Below, piece by piece: positions 6,914 to 13,514 of a DNA stretch of 14,032 bases. This stretch comes from Promethearchaeota archaeon (GTDB taxonomy: Archaea > Asgardarchaeota > Lokiarchaeia > Sigyniarchaeales > SOKP01): the NCBI GenBank assembly GCA_030612905.1, contig JAUWNA010000018.1, forward strand, positions 1 to 14,032, read 5' to 3'. Numbering within the stretch: position 1 is the first letter of the stretch; each line of letters begins with the position of its first letter. The notes below the pieces were generated by a model. That model did not search any database. It saw nothing but the letters and a program-made list of their open reading frames with translations, and was not told the origin of the DNA. A program made the position numbers and the translations under genes.

Positions 6914-7633
6914 TTATTCCAATGCTTTTCCAAAGCTCCTGTAAATAAAATAAGCTGCTAAAGTGCTTAAGGGTGGTATTACAAACACAAAAATTATCTT
7001 GAAAATAGGATTGTCTATCCAAGTATTATATAAAATTAAAAGAAATACTGTAGTAAGTTCTAAAAATACGCTAATAATAAACATTTTTATTCTTCGTTTT
7101 AATGGTATGCCTTCAAATAGATTTATTAGTTTTACGGCTAAAATTATTTCGGGAACGATTAAAAAAATCATTAGGTAGCTCCAACTGACAAAAAGAAATA
7201 ACCAACTAAAAATAGGTATCCACCCCGTGTCAGAATCGTATCTAATCCCTTCGAAAAATATTCCTACCCAGAAGATATAAGTTGATAAGATTCCATAAAT
7301 TAAAATCCCTAAATAATACTTATAAGATAATTTCTTGTCAAGATTTAAGACAAGCCAACTAAAAATTATTATAAAACTATGAGAGAATATAAATATAAAA
7401 AAACCAATTACATAGCAGAGATATGCAAAAGGGGTATTTGCAAGAACAATTGAAATAGAAGTAAGGAATAAACCAATTGCGTTAAATATAAAAAGGCAAC
7501 TTAGAGTGGCTGTTGAACGGTTTTTTGCGCGTTTTAATAATTTATACGCAAAAAAAGAATAATATATAATTGGCCATAGCTGGAATATACTAACTAAAAA
7601 TATTCTTTCTGTGAAAGCGCTCTGAAGTAACAA
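6914..7633 (-). CDS. Seven-helix integral membrane protein of unknown function
   Basis: The 239-residue protein is almost entirely hydrophobic, with seven predicted transmembrane segments near residues 11-31, 43-64, 70-95, 106-127, 139-170, 183-203 and 209-232, joined by short charged loops such as K-L-L-K-R-A-K-N-R and L-K-R-R-I-K. The only longer outside-type loop (about 128-138) has acidic and aromatic residues. The layout resembles stand-alone seven-helix sensor or receptor-like domains often seen at the N-terminus of signalling proteins, but no enzymatic or kinase domain follows. I do not recognise the family. The start is a TTG, since no ATG fits near the N-terminus. It lies 84 bases downstream of the next minus-strand gene and may share its transcript. 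A sensor or transporter role is conjecture. Confidence 0.75.
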   Translation of the reverse strand: MLLQSAFTERIFLVSIFQLWPIIYYSFFAYKLLKRAKNRSTATLSCLFIFNAIGLFLTSISIVLANTPFAYLCYVIGFFIFIFSHSFIIIFSWLVLNLDKKLSYKYYLGILIYGILSTYIFWVGIFFEGIRYDSDTGWIPIFSWLFLFVSWSYLMIFLIVPEIILAVKLINLFEGIPLKRRIKMFIISVFLELTTVFLLILYNTWIDNPIFKIIFVFVIPPLSTLAAYFIYRSFGKALE

Positions 7634-7717
7634 TTTTTCTCAGGTTTTTTTTTTATATTAAATTTTTGCAATTTAAACTTGTTGTTAGATTTTATAAATT
7701 AAACTCTTTTTTCTTTT

Positions 7718-8359
7718 TTATTTTGAAAACATTTCGTATTTTAACATTTCAGCCCGAAAATATTTCCAAATCGTGTCATTTAGTTTTTTATGGAATCGTT
7801 TACTATTTAAAGTTTTTACAGGCTCATTTAGCAATAAATTACTAATTGATAATATAACATTTTCTGTGTATGTTCTAAATTTTTCGCGTATTTTTTCCAC
7901 ATCTTTAAGGTCATCTATGTATTCTTCGAAAACATCTTTCAGCGATTCGTTTATGCTTCCAATCGTGGGTAACATAAATTTTTCGTATTCTTTCCGGATT
8001 ATAGGTTTTACATAGATTCTTATTACTTGTTTTCCCTCTACTGTGGTTTTCTTCTTATAAGCAAAAGGTTTTCTTCTTATTTTTGGTTCTTCTTCTTGTT
8101 TTCCCTCTTTTGGGGTTTTCTTCTCATATATATATTTACATAAGTTATTAATATAATCGTAACCCTTAGTTTGGCTTTTATGATCAAATTTAATATCGAT
8201 TAATTGCTTTAAAATCGATTGCTCTTCTCCCTCGTGCATTAAAAGAATCATAAATGCTTCTAATTCGCGCATTGATAATTGTTTTAAATCAAAGGCGTTA
8301 TCCTTTGAACTAGAGGTTTTTCCAACTTGTTTTAACAGATTAGATTTTTTATTTTCCAT
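7718..8359 (-). CDS. Unknown 213-residue charged helical protein with an internal repeat
   Basis: No known family is recognised. The protein is highly charged and Lys-rich, with predicted helices at about 22-58 and 120-212. A middle linker (about 78-112) holds two near copies of a nine-residue segment, K-K-T-P-K-E-G-K-Q at 80-88 and K-K-T-T-V-E-G-K-Q at 103-111. No membrane segment, signal peptide or catalytic motif is visible. The basic character would fit nucleic-acid or membrane-surface binding, but that is not evidence for either. The ATG at 8359 is well placed, and the leader contains GGTAATT just before it. It is followed by the seven-helix membrane protein on the same strand, so the two may form a pair. 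Both lie between the inverted GC-rich repeats. Confidence 0.75.
   Translation of the reverse strand: MENKKSNLLKQVGKTSSSKDNAFDLKQLSMRELEAFMILLMHEGEEQSILKQLIDIKFDHKSQTKGYDYINNLCKYIYEKKTPKEGKQEEEPKIRRKPFAYKKKTTVEGKQVIRIYVKPIIRKEYEKFMLPTIGSINESLKDVFEEYIDDLKDVEKIREKFRTYTENVILSISNLLLNEPVKTLNSKRFHKKLNDTIWKYFRAEMLKYEMFSK
8026..8124 (-). repeat. 30-base direct repeat inside the 213-residue gene
   Basis: Positions 8026-8055 and 8095-8124 are the same in 27 of 30 bases, and both encode the K-K-T-x-x-E-G-K-Q segment in the same frame. The spacer is 39 bases. It looks like a small in-frame duplication that has lengthened the linker. Confidence 0.7.
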
Positions 8360-8608
8360 AATTACCAGAAATCTATTAGTTATTTACATTTTAACTCTTC
8401 TCTAAATTAAAATATTTCAACCATAAATTTTATTTATATTCTCAAATCTGTATAGAATAGAAAATGATGATTATATAAAAATATATGCTAATAATTTATA
8501 GATATTTCCTCATGAATGAATGGAATTTTCATTAAATTAAAGAACTGAGCTCAAAACTCAAAGTTTTTAACGAAGTTTCTCCAAGATTGAGGAGGTCCTT
8601 TAAATACT

Positions 8609-8643
8609 AGCTTAACTATTCCCCAAAACTGGGGAATAAAGCT
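8609..8643. other. Strong stem-loop with a 3-base bulge
   Basis: AGCTT, bulge AAC, then TATTCCCCA pairs with TGGGGAATA and AAGCT around an AAAC loop, giving 14 base pairs in total. The CCCC/GGGG core stands out in this AT-rich region. It is not followed by a T run, so it is more like an RNA domain or protein-binding site than a terminator. Confidence 0.55.
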
Positions 8644-8688
8644 TAAATTCGAATATGTTCATAAAGTATCAAAGGGAAGATTGTTTAA

Positions 8689-8711
8689 AAAAAAGATTTA
8701 TGATCTTTTTT
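8689..8711 (+). terminator. A-rich/T-rich hairpin, possible terminator
   Basis: AAAAAAGAT pairs with ATCTTTTTT around a five-base loop, so a plus-strand transcript would end in a T run. It could also work on the minus strand, where the other arm becomes the T run. No protein gene ends here on either strand, so if it is a real terminator it would serve a non-coding transcript. Confidence 0.35.
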
Positions 8712-8726
8712 ATATAAACAACAAAA

Positions 8727-8752
8727 CAAAATCTAGGGTGGGGCTAGGAGTC
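8727..8752 (-). repeat. Right copy of the inverted GC-rich repeat
   Basis: Read on the minus strand from 8752 this begins GACTCCTAGCCCCACCCTAG and continues ATTTTG, nearly the same as the plus strand at 6720-6745. On the plus strand, GGGGCTAGGAGTC at 8740-8752 is also an exact 13-base copy of 6826-6838. The other half of the folded element is missing at this site: no matching GACTCCT arm is found upstream. Confidence 0.6.
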
Positions 8753-8755
8753 ATT

Positions 8756-8778
8756 TAATTGCTATAAAATAGCAATTA
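8756..8778 (+). terminator. Perfect 10-bp hairpin just after the GC-rich repeat
   Basis: TAATTGCTAT pairs with ATAGCAATTA around a three-base AAA loop. It begins three bases after the GC-rich block and is followed by a moderately T-rich TTATTCTT. It could end a plus-strand non-coding transcript from the region before it, or mark the boundary of an inserted element. Confidence 0.4.
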
Positions 8779-8861
8779 TTATTCTTAACGTGATTAGAAG
8801 CTTTAGAGATAGAAAAAGAGAAGTTAAGAAATATACTTACTTTAAAATTATTATTTATAAT

Positions 8862-9437
8862 TTAAAAAATTTTGAAAATCACATCATCCAAATCTCTTTT
8901 TGGAACATGCATAGTACCATCGGGATTTTTCCAATATTTATATGAACCTTCGTAAGGTTCCATAAATGATTCTTCATCAGAGTATCCTAAGCTGATTACG
9001 TGTTTAACTTGATATTGATCTGGAACTTCTAATAGCGATTTAATTTTTCTGACTTTAATGTTAGCCATCCAACAACTCCCTATTCCATAATTAATTGCAC
9101 CTAATAATATATTTTCTACTGCTGCTCCAATATCAAAATCAAAAAATGAAGGTTTAATTTCTGTATTAACAAGTACTATTATGTACGCCGTAGGTTCCCT
9201 CCCAGATTCGGGAGTTCGCTGATCTTCAGGTAATGAACCGGCAAATTTAATTAATTTAAATAATTTTTCTCTTGTTTCACTATTTTCAACTATGACAAAC
9301 TCGAGACCTTGAACATTTCTGGCCATTGGAGCAACTCGAGCGTAATCAATTAATTTTTTTAGGATTTCAATTGATATTGGGTCTTGTTTAAATCTACGAA
9401 TTGTCCTTCTTTTAAAAATTGCTTCTTCAATGTTCAT
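8862..9437 (-). CDS. Nitroreductase family FMN-dependent oxidoreductase
   Basis: A 191-residue protein of the usual short nitroreductase length. The FMN-binding pattern is clear: R-R-T-I-R-R-F at 10-16 contacts the FMN phosphate, A-P-M-A-R-N-V-Q at 36-43 lines the site, F-D-I-G-A-A-V-E-N-I-L-L-G-A at 101-114 is the dimer-interface helix, G-S-C-W at 120-123 packs by the flavin, and I-S-L-G-Y at 148-152 is the late strand. Family members work as homodimers and reduce nitro compounds, quinones, flavins or enones with NAD(P)H; some cut the flavin itself. The true substrate is unknown. It starts 24 bases after the small-GTPase stop on the same strand, so it is probably co-transcribed with that gene, an unusual pairing with no obvious functional link. 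Confidence 0.9.
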   Translation of the reverse strand: MNIEEAIFKRRTIRRFKQDPISIEILKKLIDYARVAPMARNVQGLEFVIVENSETREKLFKLIKFAGSLPEDQRTPESGREPTAYIIVLVNTEIKPSFFDFDIGAAVENILLGAINYGIGSCWMANIKVRKIKSLLEVPDQYQVKHVISLGYSDEESFMEPYEGSYKYWKNPDGTMHVPKRDLDDVIFKIF

Positions 9438-9461
9438 ATTTAATATTAATTCTTATTACCT

Positions 9462-10517
9462 TTATATTTCTTCTAAATGCTTTTCAATTATTGCTTCTGC
9501 TATTTTATAAAAAGCGTATTCAACATTGCTTCCTGTCAAAGCGCTAGTTTCTATGTATTTAAGATTTAATCCCTTAGCTAACGCCAACCCTTCGTTTTCT
9601 TGAACCTTTCTTTCGTCTATCAAATCGCTTTTGTTTCCGAAAATATAACCTATCATTTTACGCTGCTTATCCATATTCTTTATTACATCGTCGTACCACT
9701 TTTTTATGCTTTTAAAGGATATTGGATTCGTCAAATCAAAAATGAGTATAATAGCTTCTGCGCCTTGATAAAAGTGTTTTCTCATTGTTTGGAACTTTGA
9801 TTGCCCTGCTAAATCCCATAATATCACTTCAAGAAGGTCTTCCTTAACGCGAAAGCTTTTCTCCGTGATATTAACTCCCATGGTAGGGATGTAAGTTCTA
9901 AGAAATGCGTTATCGGAAAATCGTAGAATAGTTGATGTTTTTCCTACGCCAGGGTCTCCTACAACTACTAATTTGAATTTAAACTTAATTTTATCTATTT
10001 TCTCACCTCTATGTTCGGGAAACTCTTCACTAGAGTGTGGGACCATCTCTTTACTTCTATAATCTTCGAGTAACTTACTAACACTCTCTCCTAATAATTT
10101 TATCTCTTCAAAAATTATTTCCCTATCAGCCTGTTGGTTTTCTAATTGTATAATTCTTCTCGCTGCTTCGTTAAAAGGGGCTTTCAGATAAACCATATAC
10201 TTATAAAACACAATATCGTCCTCTTCTTTAAACAAGAAAGTAATAGCTGACCTAGCGTACCCCCCTCTTCGGGTTTCATCTTCCCTTTCAATATATCTTA
10301 TTAATCCTTTTAGCCTTAAAGATGGAAATGGGATAATAAGGAGAGATTCTGGGGTAACTCCTTGATCTCCTGTGAGGATCGTAACGGTTTTAATTCCAAC
10401 TAACATTCTAATGTTTTCTGGTAAATTAGAAGGGGACCAATAAATAGGATTGGGTCCTAACGCGTCGTGGATTTCTGTGTAAACAATTGCGTTTATTAAT
10501 CCCTTTTCCACATTCAT
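9462..10517 (-). CDS. Ras/Rab-like small GTPase fused to an N-terminal domain of Asgard type
   Basis: A 351-residue two-domain protein. Residues about 180-351 form a complete Ras-superfamily GTPase: P-loop G-D-P-G-V-G-K-T at 187-194, switch I threonine T212 in Y-I-P-T-M-G-V-N, switch II W-D-L-A-G-Q at 234-239 with catalytic Q239, base-specificity N-K-S-D at 295-298, and E-T-S-A-L at 323-327. The W-D-x-A-G-Q and switch regions are closest to Rab/Ras types. Residues 1-125 are a separate alpha/beta domain (I-V-Y-T-E, P-E-S-L-L-I-I-P-F-P-S-L, G-L-I-R-Y-I-E-R-E-D) that I recall from Lokiarchaeota-type proteins. It may be longin- or roadblock-like, but I cannot prove the fold. A charged linker (about 126-178) joins them. 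There is no C-terminal cysteine for prenylation, so membrane contact, if any, would go through the N-terminal domain or partners. It is the first gene of a pair with the nitroreductase. Confidence 0.92.
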   Translation of the reverse strand: MNVEKGLINAIVYTEIHDALGPNPIYWSPSNLPENIRMLVGIKTVTILTGDQGVTPESLLIIPFPSLRLKGLIRYIEREDETRRGGYARSAITFLFKEEDDIVFYKYMVYLKAPFNEAARRIIQLENQQADREIIFEEIKLLGESVSKLLEDYRSKEMVPHSSEEFPEHRGEKIDKIKFKFKLVVVGDPGVGKTSTILRFSDNAFLRTYIPTMGVNITEKSFRVKEDLLEVILWDLAGQSKFQTMRKHFYQGAEAIILIFDLTNPISFKSIKKWYDDVIKNMDKQRKMIGYIFGNKSDLIDERKVQENEGLALAKGLNLKYIETSALTGSNVEYAFYKIAEAIIEKHLEEI

Positions 10518-10743
10518 AAGTGTTAAGTGTTTAGAGTTGATTAATTAAAGATAAAAGTTGATGATTATTCAAAAAGTCAAAATCCATGTTAAATAAGTAA
10601 AAAAATTAAATCTATTTATATTTGAGTTTTAATTTAACATTTAGTATTTTAGTTAGTTTGTTGCTTGATCACACAATTATTGAAATTTCCAGAAATTTTT
10701 AAATGTAAAATTTTTTATTCCTAATTAGAGGTAAGTATTAAAA

Positions 10744-11016
10744 ATGAATAATATGGATGATGTATTCGAATTAACGAAACAATCACTAACAAATTTTGAA
10801 AATATTAAAGAATGCATTCAAGGAATTTACGAAGTTTTAAAGATTAATCTCTCTAACGAGAACATCTACTTTCAAATTGGACAAGATAATATGGAAGCAC
10901 TATACCAAAATTTGCTGGAATTAATGGTAAATAATGTTGGAACCATTGAATTTATGAAAAAATTAAAAAATGCTGAAATAGATTTAGATTTACCTTTAGA
11001 TAATTTATTAAGGTAA
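10744..11016 (+). CDS. Unknown 90-residue acidic protein
   Basis: I do not recognise this protein. It is acidic, Asn-rich and predicted almost wholly helical, with no membrane segment, Cys/His cluster or catalytic motif. GAGGT at 10728-10732 lies 11 bases before the ATG, a loose but plausible Shine-Dalgarno site. A second ATG at 10753 is possible but further away. It is divergent from the small GTPase gene and convergent with the Ogg2 gene (13-base gap), so it has its own promoter in 10518-10743. Being short with no homology that I can name, it is less certain than its neighbours. Confidence 0.6.
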   Translation: MNNMDDVFELTKQSLTNFENIKECIQGIYEVLKINLSNENIYFQIGQDNMEALYQNLLELMVNNVGTIEFMKKLKNAEIDLDLPLDNLLR

Positions 11017-11029
11017 TCTGAAGTTATTT

Positions 11030-11656
11030 TTATTTTAGTACTTTTCCTGTTTCTTTATACCATAAATATAAATCTAACTTGGCCATGTCCAGACGTATTT
11101 CTCTTCCAATTTGTTTGAGAACATTCTCAATTTCTAAATATTTCTTTTTGGTCATAGATTTAGGTTTTTCTATTAAATCGTATTTCACTAAAAGATCAAC
11201 GATATGGAAGTCAATTATTGCCAAATTTTTATAGCCTATGTTTCGTAAAAAATGACTCGCTTCTTTGTATCCAATGCCTTTAACATTTTTTACAACCCAT
11301 TCTCTTAATTTCATTTCATCAATATTAGAATTTATTATGCTTTCTAACTCGGAGATATAGTTTCGAGCTTCCACAATATACATTGCTCTACGATTTGGAA
11401 AGCGATAACCAAATTCTTTAAATTTGTTAATTAATTCTTCTTCTGACAGATTCAAGAATCCTTTATCTATTCGATCGTTTACCTCGATACATTTCTCTGC
11501 CGCACAATTAGCTGTCATTATACAAAAACATAATTCTTTAAATATTTCAGAAATTCCTTTCTTTTTAACAGAAATAAATTGCTTAATGCGAGTATCTATG
11601 ATGTTTGATATATCGCTATTTTTTAGGGATTCGATTGACTTTATTAGCTCTTTCAT
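11030..11656 (-). CDS. ogg: Archaeal 8-oxoguanine DNA glycosylase/AP lyase, Ogg2 type
   Basis: A 208-residue helix-hairpin-helix DNA glycosylase. The repair signature is V-K-G-I-G-Y-K-E-A-S-H-F-L-R-N at 125-139, where K131 is the Schiff-base lysine, followed by I-I-D-F-H-I with the conserved D149. These match the archaeal Ogg2 group typified by the Methanocaldococcus jannaschii enzyme (catalytic Lys129 and Asp147), which excises 8-oxoguanine and nicks the abasic strand. The last residue is Lys208; in Ogg2 enzymes a C-terminal lysine helps tell 8-oxoguanine from guanine, so the protein is complete and diagnostic to its last residue. The N-terminal helical part has E-L-C-F-C-I-M-T-A-N, also typical of the group. 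It acts on chromosomal DNA in base-excision repair. It is divergent from the PfkB kinase gene. Confidence 0.9.
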   Translation of the reverse strand: MKELIKSIESLKNSDISNIIDTRIKQFISVKKKGISEIFKELCFCIMTANCAAEKCIEVNDRIDKGFLNLSEEELINKFKEFGYRFPNRRAMYIVEARNYISELESIINSNIDEMKLREWVVKNVKGIGYKEASHFLRNIGYKNLAIIDFHIVDLLVKYDLIEKPKSMTKKKYLEIENVLKQIGREIRLDMAKLDLYLWYKETGKVLK

Positions 11657-11717
11657 ATATCCCTTAGAATTGTAAATACTTTAAAAGTAATACTCTTTGA
11701 TTTGATAGGTTCTTTAA

Positions 11718-11726
11718 TTTATAAAA
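11718..11726 (+). promoter_or_regulatory. TATA-box-like site upstream of the PfkB kinase
   Basis: TTTATAAAA sits 68 bases before the kinase ATG in the 138-base space shared with the divergent Ogg2 gene. A transcript starting about 25 bases further on would have a leader of some 45 bases carrying the AAAGGT motif near 11779-11784. Support is motif and position only, in an AT-rich background. Confidence 0.3.
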
Positions 11727-11794
11727 TCTTTAATACATGTTAAGGATTATATTAACATAGTTTTGCTAAATTATACTAAAAGGTTTATTTCTTT

Positions 11795-12793
11795 ATGAAA
11801 CGAGATAAAATCATTGTTTTGGGTTCACTAGCTTTTGATTACATTATGACTTTTGAAGAGAATTTTGTTAACGCAGTTTCTATTGATCACGAAAAAGAAG
11901 AATACCAGAGCACGGTTACTGCTAAGAGCCGTATTCAACATTACGGCGGTACTGCTGGTAATATTGCTTTTAACCTTGGATTACTTAACATTTCTAAAGT
12001 TTCGTTATTAGGTTCAGTTGGGAAAGATTTTGAAAGCTTAGGTTATAAAAGCCATATTACAAGGTTTAAAAATATCGAACTTAACGTAGATGTTCGCGAA
12101 AAACTTTTTACAGCGGCTTGTTATATTGTAAACGATATCAAGGCTAATCAGATGATAATATTTCACGGAGGCGCTTTAGACGAGAGCAAAAACATCGATT
12201 TGCGACAAAAAATTCAAAATCCTGAACAATATGTATACGCAATAAACTCGACCCAAGGTATTGAAGCTATGACGAATTTTTCCAACCAGCTAGAAGAATT
12301 AAAAATACCAATGATTTTCGACCCAGGTCAAATAACGCCATTATTTAATAAGAATATCTTATTAGATATTTTAAAAAAATCAGAAATTTTGATTGGAAAT
12401 TCATTCGAAATAAATCAAGTAATGAAAAAGACAGATTTAGACGAACAAAACATTCTTAAGCTAGTTAAAACCATAATAAAAACAAAAGGCTCAGAAGGTT
12501 CCGAACTTATCTATAAAAGCGATTCAGAAAAAACTTTCCATGTAGAAATCCCAATTGCTAAAGCTGAAAATGTTATCGATACTACAGGAGCCGGAGACGG
12601 TTACCGGGCTGGGATATTAACGGGATTAATATTAGATATGACTCTTTTAGACTCCTGTCGACTAGGCTCGATAGTAGGTTCTTTTGTTGTTGAAACTAGT
12701 GGTGCCCAAACACAAACTTATGACATCAAAGATGTAAGAAAACGATTCTTAGACACTTATTCTTATGTCCCTCCGGAATTGGAAAATCTATAA
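11795..12793 (+). CDS. PfkB/ribokinase family carbohydrate or nucleoside kinase
   Basis: A 332-residue kinase of typical length. The N-terminal signature Y-G-G-T-A-G-N-I-A-F-N-L-G-L-L at 50-64 is the PfkB substrate-binding motif 1. The C-terminal D-T-T-G-A-G-D-G-Y-R-A-G at 262-273 is motif 2, with the anion hole G-A-G and catalytic base D268. An N-x-x-E-like segment (N-S-F-E at 202-205) coordinates Mg-ATP in relatives. The Y-G-G-T-A-G-N form of motif 1 is common in archaeal and bacterial adenosine-kinase-like and MJ0406-type nucleoside kinases, so phosphorylation of a nucleoside is as likely as a sugar. An unusual insertion-like charged stretch (about 31-46, D-H-E-K-E-E-Y) precedes motif 1. 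The ATG has AAAGGT about ten bases upstream. It appears monocistronic. Confidence 0.9.
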   Translation: MKRDKIIVLGSLAFDYIMTFEENFVNAVSIDHEKEEYQSTVTAKSRIQHYGGTAGNIAFNLGLLNISKVSLLGSVGKDFESLGYKSHITRFKNIELNVDVREKLFTAACYIVNDIKANQMIIFHGGALDESKNIDLRQKIQNPEQYVYAINSTQGIEAMTNFSNQLEELKIPMIFDPGQITPLFNKNILLDILKKSEILIGNSFEINQVMKKTDLDEQNILKLVKTIIKTKGSEGSELIYKSDSEKTFHVEIPIAKAENVIDTTGAGDGYRAGILTGLILDMTLLDSCRLGSIVGSFVVETSGAQTQTYDIKDVRKRFLDTYSYVPPELENL

Positions 12794-13005
12794 TGTAAAA
12801 AACCCTAAAATTTATTCTTTATTACAAAATTCTTTCGTGTTAAATATGATATCTAAGTATTACAAAAGAAAATAAAAGACCATTACGAATTCTTAAACTG
12901 AACAAAGTAAGATTCTTTTAAATGATACCATAACGAAAAACTAAGATTCTCATCTAATTTAAAAACAAACTCTAAGGTAATAAAATTAAGAATACGGTTA
13001 ACAAT

Positions 13006-13035
13006 AATGAACATATCAACAATGAACATATCAAA
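13006..13035 (+). repeat. 15-base tandem duplication across the start codon
   Basis: AATGAACATATCAAC and AATGAACATATCAAA lie head to tail and agree in 14 of 15 bases, giving two in-frame ATGs (13007 and 13022) and an N-terminal M-N-I-S-T-M-N-I-S. It may be replication slippage. It duplicates the likely initiation site. Confidence 0.75.
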
Positions 13036-13345
13036 TAACAACAATAACTACGAACTTGATTATTATCTAAACATTATTGATTTCTTTCAAAATCAAAATA
13101 CAAACAGGGAAACAGCAGAAATTTGGAAAGATAAATCGTTTATAGAATTGATGAAAGTTTTGAAACTAACGAGAAAAAAAGAATTTGTAAAAAATGCTAT
13201 TATCCTTATTCTATCTCTTATCGATCAAATGCCTCCAGACAACTATAATAAAAGGGGGACTAAAGTAAACTCATTAATAAACGGAGACAAACGTTCTTAT
13301 ATTAATATATTACAATCAGAATTTATCGATGATATTCCTAACTAA
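13007..13345 (+). CDS. Unknown 112-residue helical protein
   Basis: I recognise no family. The first 14 residues are low complexity (M-N-I-S repeated, then Asn-rich) and come from a tandem duplication, so the real start may be the second ATG at 13022. The rest (about 17-110) looks like three or four amphipathic helices, including a hydrophobic F-V-K-N-A-I-I-L-I-L-S-L-I-D at about 60-73. That could be a short membrane helix but more likely is a buried one, since charged residues flank it closely. The Shine-Dalgarno signal is weak. It lies between the kinase gene and the exported protein on the same strand, with gaps of 213 and 169 bases, so it is probably its own unit. Coding status is likely but not certain. 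Confidence 0.55.
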   Translation: MNISTMNISNNNNNYELDYYLNIIDFFQNQNTNRETAEIWKDKSFIELMKVLKLTRKKEFVKNAIILILSLIDQMPPDNYNKRGTKVNSLINGDKRSYINILQSEFIDDIPN

Positions 13346-13514
13346 GAAAGAATAAATATATCGTTAAGTTTAGCATTCTTATCATTATTTCTAGGTTTAA
13401 GCTAGTTAAAAAATGGATCTATTCTTTAACTCTTTTGTCAAGTTTAAAACTTAAACTTATTAATTTTTGTTATTATAAATTTTATAATCATTTTAATTAA
13501 TAACAAGGGATATT

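Larger units (their letters stand above)
8360..8861. other. 502-base gene-free region with several hairpins
   Basis: No credible open reading frame lies here. The left part (8360-8540) is plain AT-rich DNA and must hold the promoter of the minus-strand 213-residue gene. From about 8543 the region becomes structured: three strong stem-loops (8609-8643, 8689-8711, 8756-8778) and a GC-rich block at 8733-8752 related to the folded element at 6720-6838. This density is unlike the other intergenic spaces in the window. A plus-strand non-coding RNA of roughly 8543-8780 is the most economical reading, with remnants of a mobile element as the alternative. Confidence 0.45.

Noticed and set aside
8464..8548. 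Possible C/D-box small RNA (ATGATGA near 8464, CTGA near 8545)
   Set aside because: No terminal stem joins the boxes, no clear internal D'/C' pair is present, and both motifs are common by chance in this composition.
6720..8752. CRISPR array made from the repeated GACTCCT-GCCCC motif
   Set aside because: Only three partial copies exist, in mixed orientation and with irregular spacing of about 100 and 1900 bases; no cas genes are present.
12794..13006. Possible RNA gene or regulatory structure after the PfkB kinase
   Set aside because: Apart from a short TAAGATTCT direct repeat I see no stem of note or GC enrichment; it is ordinary AT-rich spacer.
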